Shown: positions 58,214-64,000 of the stretch, piece after piece | Layout of the letters: every line of letters starts with the position of its first letter | Position numbering within the stretch: the stretch's first letter is position 1 | Source of the DNA: Casuarina equisetifolia | Taxonomy: Eukaryota > Streptophyta > Magnoliopsida > Fagales > Casuarinaceae | Direction of reading: 5' to 3' | DNA: 64,000 nucleotides | Assembly (NCBI GenBank): GCA_028551475.1 | Contig: CM052357.1 | Location: 18,213,931 to 18,277,930, forward strand | The notes under the pieces: model-generated | Databases searched by the model: none | Told to the model about the DNA's origin: nothing | Seen by the model: only the letters and a program-made list of their open reading frames with translations | Translations under genes and position numbers: made by a program

Positions 58214-61200
58214 AAGATCCCCTCTTAAGCTAAAGGTCAATATGAGTCGATGACATTTAGCTTGCAGAGGAGATGACTATGTTGATTTGCCTTAAAGGCT
58301 TTTGTTAGAATGTTTGTTGGCTGATCTTTGGTCCCTACATGATTAGTCTTGATGAGTCCATGTTGTTCTTTTCCCTGATGAAATGACAGTCTAAATTTAT
58401 ATATTTTTTTTATGTTGATATACCATAGGATTTGCTACGAGTTCCATGATAGCCTTATTGTCAAGCTATTAGGTGAAAGACTTCAATCCACATATCTCCT
58501 AGAAGACGTAGCAACCAAATGACTTCACAAGATGTAAAATTCATGGCTCGATATTCAACTTCCGTAGAAGAAAGAGACACCACAACTTGTTTATTGCTTT
58601 TCCAAGAGATAAATGCATCTCAAACATAATGCAAAAACCAGTAACTAATTTTCTATCAACTTTATAAGTAGCATAGTCTAAATCACAATATGCTGCCATC
58701 TTGTATCCTCTAAAAGTGAGGATGAACAAGCTAGTGCTAGGACAACTCTTCAAGTATCTTACCAATCTAATAGCTACTTCCCAATGAGAATTCTTAGGCA
58801 AATGCATATATTCAGTGAAGTTATGTACCATATAAGAGATGTTAAGTCTTGTGACATTGAGGTAGTTTAACTTTCCTATAAGTTGCTAATGCTTAAACAT
58901 ATCATCATCTTGGGGTACTTGTGCTCCTTGATCATGTTTAAAGTTGGTTAATGATAAGCTGGTGTCCATGGGGTTGTCAAATTGTTTGGTACCCCCTAGT
59001 CTCATCTCATCTACCAATTTTAAAGTGTACTTATGCTGACTTAAGTAGATGCCTTTGTCATCTCTGAAGACCTTAATCCTAGGAAAAAACTTAAGATCTC
59101 CTAAGTCCTTGATATGGAAGACAAAATGGAGGTTTGCTTTCAATTCTTGTATGCCTTTAGTGTCACTGCTAGTGATAAGTACATCATTAATGTAAATCAT
59201 AAGGATAACAATAAGGTTACCTTTTCATTTAACAAATAGTGAGGTGTCATGCATGGAGTCTTGATAACCAACTATAAGTAGTGCTTCTATGAACTTTTCA
59301 TACCATTATCTAGCCACTTACTAGAGCTCGTAAATGGATTTTTTTCAATTTGTAAACTTTTCCACAATTATCTTCATTAAGATCTCCTTGTAGAAAAGCA
59401 TTATTGATGTCCATTTGGTGGATGGGCCACTAGTGTTGTGCCACCAAGGAAAAAGCACACATAATTGTGATATGCTTTATAACTAGAACAAAGATTTCAT
59501 GATAATCCACTCATTATTTCTAACTCTATCCTTTTGCTACCAATGTTGCATTGTACTTTTCCACTAATTCATTAGCTTTATACTTGATTTTGTACACCCA
59601 TTTGCAACCGATGAATTTTCTTCCCTAAGGCAAGTCCATTGTCTCCCATGTATGGTTTGCCTTTATTACTTTGATCTCCTATTCCATGTCCTCTTCCTAT
59701 TCAGGATTGTTAATCACCTCATAGTGATAGGTTGGCTCAATATCAATAAAAATAGATGCAATGAAATGCTGATTATCTTAAGATAGGTGGTCATATGAGA
59801 TATAGGTCAAAAAAAGGTAAGCTAAGGATTTTGTCTCTATTACATTAATGGTAGAATAGATGTAATCTTTTGATCATAGAGGTGGTCTAGTGTTTCTAGT
59901 AGAACGTTGAGGTGTTATTTATGGTTGCAATTTAGGTGGGTTATCTAATATGGCTATGGTGTCATCAATGTCTTCATTAGAAAAGATATCAAGAGGTTTA
60001 GTTAAAGGTGGTGATGATATAGGTGTACGAGCTTATTCTGGTAAGGGAAATATCTTTGATTAGTGGCCATTTGAATCAACCAGTGTGGGAGATGAGTGTG
60101 TAGGGTCAAAAGGTACCTTAATGTCATGCATTTTAAGAGCCTCTAGAAGAAGTTCTATCAATGGTACCTACATGGTAGGATGTGACTTGGCCCTCACTTA
60201 TAAGAAAGGACAAATTTTCTCATAAAATTTTACATCCTTACTTATAAAGAATTTATCCTTTTTAGGGTCATAAAGCATATAACCTTTCTAACCTTAAGCA
60301 TATTCCATAAAGATGCTAGAGATTGCTCATAGGGCAAATTTGTCCTTTGGTCCTACAATGGTAGCATGACACAAACACTCAAAAACATAAAGGTATGAGA
60401 ATTTAGGTGACTTTCCAAAAAGTTTTTTAAAAGGGTGATTCCTTGTAAAACTATGGATGGAATCCTATTAATGAGATAGGTAATATATATTCCTCTAAAA
60501 TTTGTCAAACATTAAGCTCTAACATTTTAGAGCTCGCAAAACATTCAGAATGTGGTAATGTTTGTGCTCAACTACACCATTCTATTGTGGTGTGTGCACA
60601 TATGAACTTTTGTGCCTAATGCCATGAGAAGTGAATAATTTTTTTGAATGTTGGTTGAAAAAATCAAATGCATTGTCAGTTCCAATGCACTTGACCTATG
60701 TGTCAAACCGGTTTTTAACTAGGGTAAGGAATTCTGAATGCATTGTCAATTCCAACCATGAATAAGTTTCACTCTTGACTTTCATTAGAAACGTCCAAGT
60801 TTCACATGAAAAATCATTAACTAGAGTGAGAAAATATTGTGACCCATCATGATTAGGGATTCTATAAGACCCCCAGACATCTACATGAACTAGATTAAAC
60901 ATCTGTCACATTGTATGAATGTGCATAGGAAAGGGATTGTGAGTCTATTTTGCAAGATGACAAATCATACAAGGCTCATATGGAAAGAATTTTGTAGATT
61001 TAAAGTCATTAATATATTGAAATTTCTCATTTGACATATGTCTAAATCTACAATGCCAGAATTTAAAATTTAAAACATTACATGTTGACTTTATGTTTAC
61101 AAAAGATGGGACAAACCTTGGAAGTTGTGTGACATCTTTCTTATTAGGACATGTAACAAAATAGTAAATGCCATTTTTAACCTACCGAGGCCATTGAATT

Positions 61201-62820
61201 CACTCATATAAAAGTTCTAAAACATATAAAATTCAGCATAAAATATGATGCAACATTTCTTCTCATGGCATAATTTTGAGGTAGATATGAGATTAAACTT
61301 AAAATCTAGTAAATATACCACTATGCTTAATTTCAAGATTTTTGATATGCATGTATTGCCAATATGTGTCGCCAATACACTATCACCATTTGGAAATTTA
61401 AATTTCTTAGATCTAGAAGCATATGGAATAATTTAATTCAAGTATGACAAATTTGTAGTAATATGATCTCTAGTACCAGAATCAATTATCCAACATTTTT
61501 TTAAGAAGTTGAATGTACCTACCAAGTAATCTTGGCTATCATGATTGTTTTTCAGGAATTGTATGACTCACTAATAGTCTACTTTGGTGATGAAAATGTG
61601 ATCAGCATCTTCAGTTACCAAATTGGTCATGCTTTCCTCTTTGTAGTTTTTGTGCCCTAGTGGAAAATGATGCAATTTGTAGCACTCTTTCTCTTCATGG
61701 CTATACCCCTTCCAATAGTCACACTACGAGCCCATCTCTTGGTATAATTTTTCCTTTTTATAGCCTTTTTTTTCCACAGGGAACATTTGTCATTTTGCTC
61801 ACCTTTAAACAACCATTCGTTTTGTGCTACCTTTAGCATAAATGACATGTCCTTTAATACAAGTCATTTAGCACCTAAAGTCAACCCCATAGGTGCACCC
61901 ATCACAACAACTCCTCACTTACCTATTGGGTTTGTTAAGCTAACCTAATTTTCATTGTAACAAAAGTGAATTCTTTGGTCATCTTCCCTACTATGTTCCA
62001 TGGTATTTCTCCTTACAAACTATTGAATAGGTCTTTAGAAAGTTTGGAAGAGGTTACATCATCAAAATTTGCTCTTGGAAAGTTAAATAATGGTCATTAA
62101 GTCCCTGGAGAAATTGATAGAAATGCATCCCCTCATTGTCCTCCCTCCACAGTCGAAAAGTGACCATTTGAGGCCTCTTAAGCTCAATTAGGGAGGCATA
62201 CTAGTTCTAGGGATGGAACTAACTTGCCCCCTTAACAAATTAAGCACACTTCAATGGTTAGATCAAGTAGAGGTCATTGTAGTGCTTCTAGTGCTTTTGG
62301 GCCGAAAAACCAAGTTTGAGTATTGTGTACAACCCATTAAAAAATTTGAGTTTGTTTGTTATTAAGAGAGCAATCATCATTGTTTCCCCACTTCATAATG
62401 GTGGAACACAGGGTAGAACCTCACTAGATTTTGCCATCACGATGGTTACAACAAAATGTTGTCATTTTGAGCTTTTAGACAAGAGAAAACAACATCATTT
62501 CAGCACCATTACCGTTATTGTGGAGTAATATGATGTCTCTTGGCTAAGATGCAAGCAGCATCATTTGATGAGTTATGGTGTATTATGAAAACCCTTACAG
62601 TGTTGATGAGTAAAACATCATTGTATTATGACTACGGAATGAAAGACGGAATCATTAGGATTATCATCTTCATTGGATTGTTGAAGTTACTGAAAAGGCC
62701 TTGAAACATATGGAAAAGATCATAATAAAGACCAATATAGTTTGAGAAATGGCTTTTCTTCAAGATTGAAAGAGAAAACAAAAGGAAAACATTGAATTTT
62801 AAACTTAGGCTTTAATACCA

Positions 62821-63183
62821 TGTCAAGATGTTGATAAGAAAAAGACATTTTTATGTGTAAAAGCTTATTTTATTAATAAACGAGGAAAACCCTTTGATAC
62901 AAAATGGAATATAATGGGAGAATTCTTCCCACATTAAGAAACTAGGTTTACAAGTGATTGTTTATTTATAGAGAAGAGAGATAAAAAGGTTGGTGATGCC
63001 ATGAAAGAAAAGCCTATTCATTGTGTGTAAAGGAGCAAGACTTTAAGGTAACACCATGTGGCAAAGGAGCAAGACTTTAAAGTAGCACCATGTGTTAGAG
63101 GAAGTGCAAATTGTGTAGTCAGAAAACGAAGACTTTTTGGTCAAAAAGAGGAAAACCTTTTTGGAGCACACCATGTCTGAACA
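62821..63183 (-). repeat. 5' LTR of the Copia element in FRS
   Basis: A 363-bp LTR starting TGTCAAGATG directly beside the primer site. The outer end (CTGAACA) is less certain than the inner one. Confidence 0.8.
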
Positions 63184-63188
63184 AAAAT

Positions 63189-63892
63189 AAATAGCATAAA
63201 CAAGATATATCTTATGTTATTTCACTCCATACCACAATAAAATATTGTTTCTCTTTAAAATCTTGAACCTTATGAGTTTTGATTGCTTCATCTTCACTTT
63301 CTTTCCTTAGATAACAAGCAACTACTCCTAAGAACTCATTTTGGAATTTCCTAAATATTTCATGCGTGTACAAACTTTCCAATGGTATCTTAAAAGGTGA
63401 TGGAGATTTCAAACCTGGTTATTTGTGCCAAATTTCAAAATTGTCTTTGGCTTCCTTTTCACACTTTTCCCTAATAATCACTTTATATTGCTCTAAGAAC
63501 TCTTTCAACGTAGTTTTCCTTGGCATGTGTTTGTCAAAGAAACAATTATGCTTTCTAACCTATGGGTAGTAGACATCCCAGCTAAAAAGATATCTTTCAC
63601 ATATGTAGGTATCCATTTTACAATGACTGAAACCATATGTCATGTCTTAAATTGAATCCATCAACCAACTTCTACCATATTCTTTCAAATTATTCATTTG
63701 TCCATGACTTTAAAATGCAATTGTGGAATTTAGTCATGAAATTCTCATGTTGCCATCATATAATTGAGCTTCTCATGAATTTTGCTTAGTATATGCCACA
63801 AACAAAAACAATGACAAGAATCCAAAAGGACCCCCTTAACAACTTCTTTCAAGGCCTTGTCTTGGTCAATTAGTATGAGCTCATGTTATTAA
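63189..63892 (-). pseudogene. FAR1-related (FRS) gene, transposase-like part with first half of SWIM finger
   Basis: On the minus strand, in order from the right: IDQDKALKEVV and CHCFCLWHILSKI (the end of the MULE transposase-like domain, about 63760-63880), then FHNCI-KSWTNE and WWKLVD (about 63660-63740), CERYLF-like and FFDKHMPRKTTLKE (about 63480-63620), then an open stretch 63212-63412 with SLYTHEIFRKFQNEFLGVVA and VVWSE. It ends with SCLCYLF, the C-x-C half of the SWIM finger. This order matches FAR1-related proteins. Stops and frame changes occur, mostly upstream of 63420, so it is a pseudogene. The N-terminal FAR1 DNA-binding domain is not in the window: a Copia fragment begins just upstream. 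Confidence 0.8.
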
Positions 63893-63894
63893 TT

Positions 63895-64000
63895 TATCTC
63901 TTATTATTGCTTTAGATGGTGATGTGCTAGATAAAATTTGGTTTGGCAAAGATGTTTTGTATAACTATCTAAGAGTATTTGGTTGCAAAACATTTGTTCA
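63895..64000 (+). mobile_element. Copia fragment of the Tnt1-like family, running off the window
   Basis: The plus strand encodes an integrase-end segment (ALDGDV...WFGKDV...YLRVFGCKTFV) nearly identical in wording to the corresponding part of the element at 19909-25409, which lies on the other strand. It starts abruptly next to the FRS remnant. The rest lies outside the window, so its state cannot be judged. Confidence 0.8.

Larger units (their letters stand above)
57858..63183 (-). mobile_element. Copia retrotransposon inserted in an FRS gene
   Basis: Left LTR 57858-58213 and right LTR 62821-63183, both starting TGTCAAGATGTTGATAAG, differ at roughly one base in eight or ten by eye. A primer site resembling tRNA-iMet is on the minus strand next to the right LTR (about 62808-62820), and a purine tract is next to the left LTR (about 58214-58230). 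Flanking 5-mers are CAAAT (57853-57857) and AAAAT (63184-63188). Parts on the minus strand: gag (about 61560-62280), protease (DSGTRDH, about 61450-61480), GAG-preintegrase and integrase (about 60340-61130), reverse transcriptase (about 58890-59700), RNase H (about 58540-58830). Moderately old and broken in many places, with more than ten breaks. Confidence 0.88.

Overview
This is a plant nuclear window. Genes are sparse, intergenic DNA is A+T-rich and crowded with LTR retrotransposons, introns have GT-AG borders, and the host genes belong to plant families: germin-like proteins, trichome-birefringence-like (TBL) proteins and FAR1-related (FRS) proteins. The overall look suits a woody eudicot such as grapevine (Vitis). 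That species guess is inference from general resemblance, not from a search. I saw no rRNA or tRNA gene and no CRISPR array.

The main biological content is a minus-strand cluster of germin-like protein (GLP) genes. Three look complete, each with two exons: 10716-11511 (223 aa), 29302-30168 (216 aa) and 53059-53909 (219 aa). A fourth copy (40067-40571) keeps its promoter, exon 1 and the first part of exon 2, but lacks the metal-binding barrel. The last three copies share about 2 kb of similar upstream DNA (30.26-32.13 kb, 40.66-43.19 kb, 54.0-55.9 kb), so the cluster grew by segmental duplication. All four upstream regions share a TATA box and a 20-bp block.

Region by region: 0-10.7 kb holds a degraded Copia remnant, a TTGAC-rich stretch, and an LTR family (called R1 here) with one copy inserted into another. 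10.7-12.8 kb is GLP1 and its upstream DNA, followed by a 320-bp tandem repeat. 14.7-19.3 kb is a Ty3/Gypsy remnant whose right LTR is split by a solo R1 LTR. 19.3-26.5 kb is a broken TBL gene split by a fairly young Tnt1-like Copia element with a clear CTAAC target duplication, next to an inverted 5' fragment of a second TBL copy. 26.6-29.3 kb shows no recognisable gene. GLP2 and its duplicated upstream block follow, then an old Copia element (32.2-37.3 kb), Gypsy and Copia remnants (38-39.8 kb), the GLP3 pseudogene and its block (40-43.2 kb), an R1 copy and a long LTR candidate (43.2-46.4 kb), another Copia remnant with a 53-bp foldback (47.1-50.3 kb), a Copia gag remnant (51.6-52.5 kb), and GLP4 with its block (53-55.9 kb). 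From 57.5 kb to the end is a broken FRS gene (minus strand), split by a Copia element between the two halves of its SWIM zinc finger. The window ends in a fragment of the Tnt1-like Copia family.

The GLPs are predicted secreted, Mn-binding, apoplastic cupin proteins. No operon-like or pathway linkage between the host genes is visible. I found no clear new system. The points most worth following are the shared GLP promoter block, an exon-like 133-bp insertion and an 88-bp inversion that distinguish two duplicate blocks, and the insertions into TBL and FRS genes. All percentages and ages are estimates by eye.
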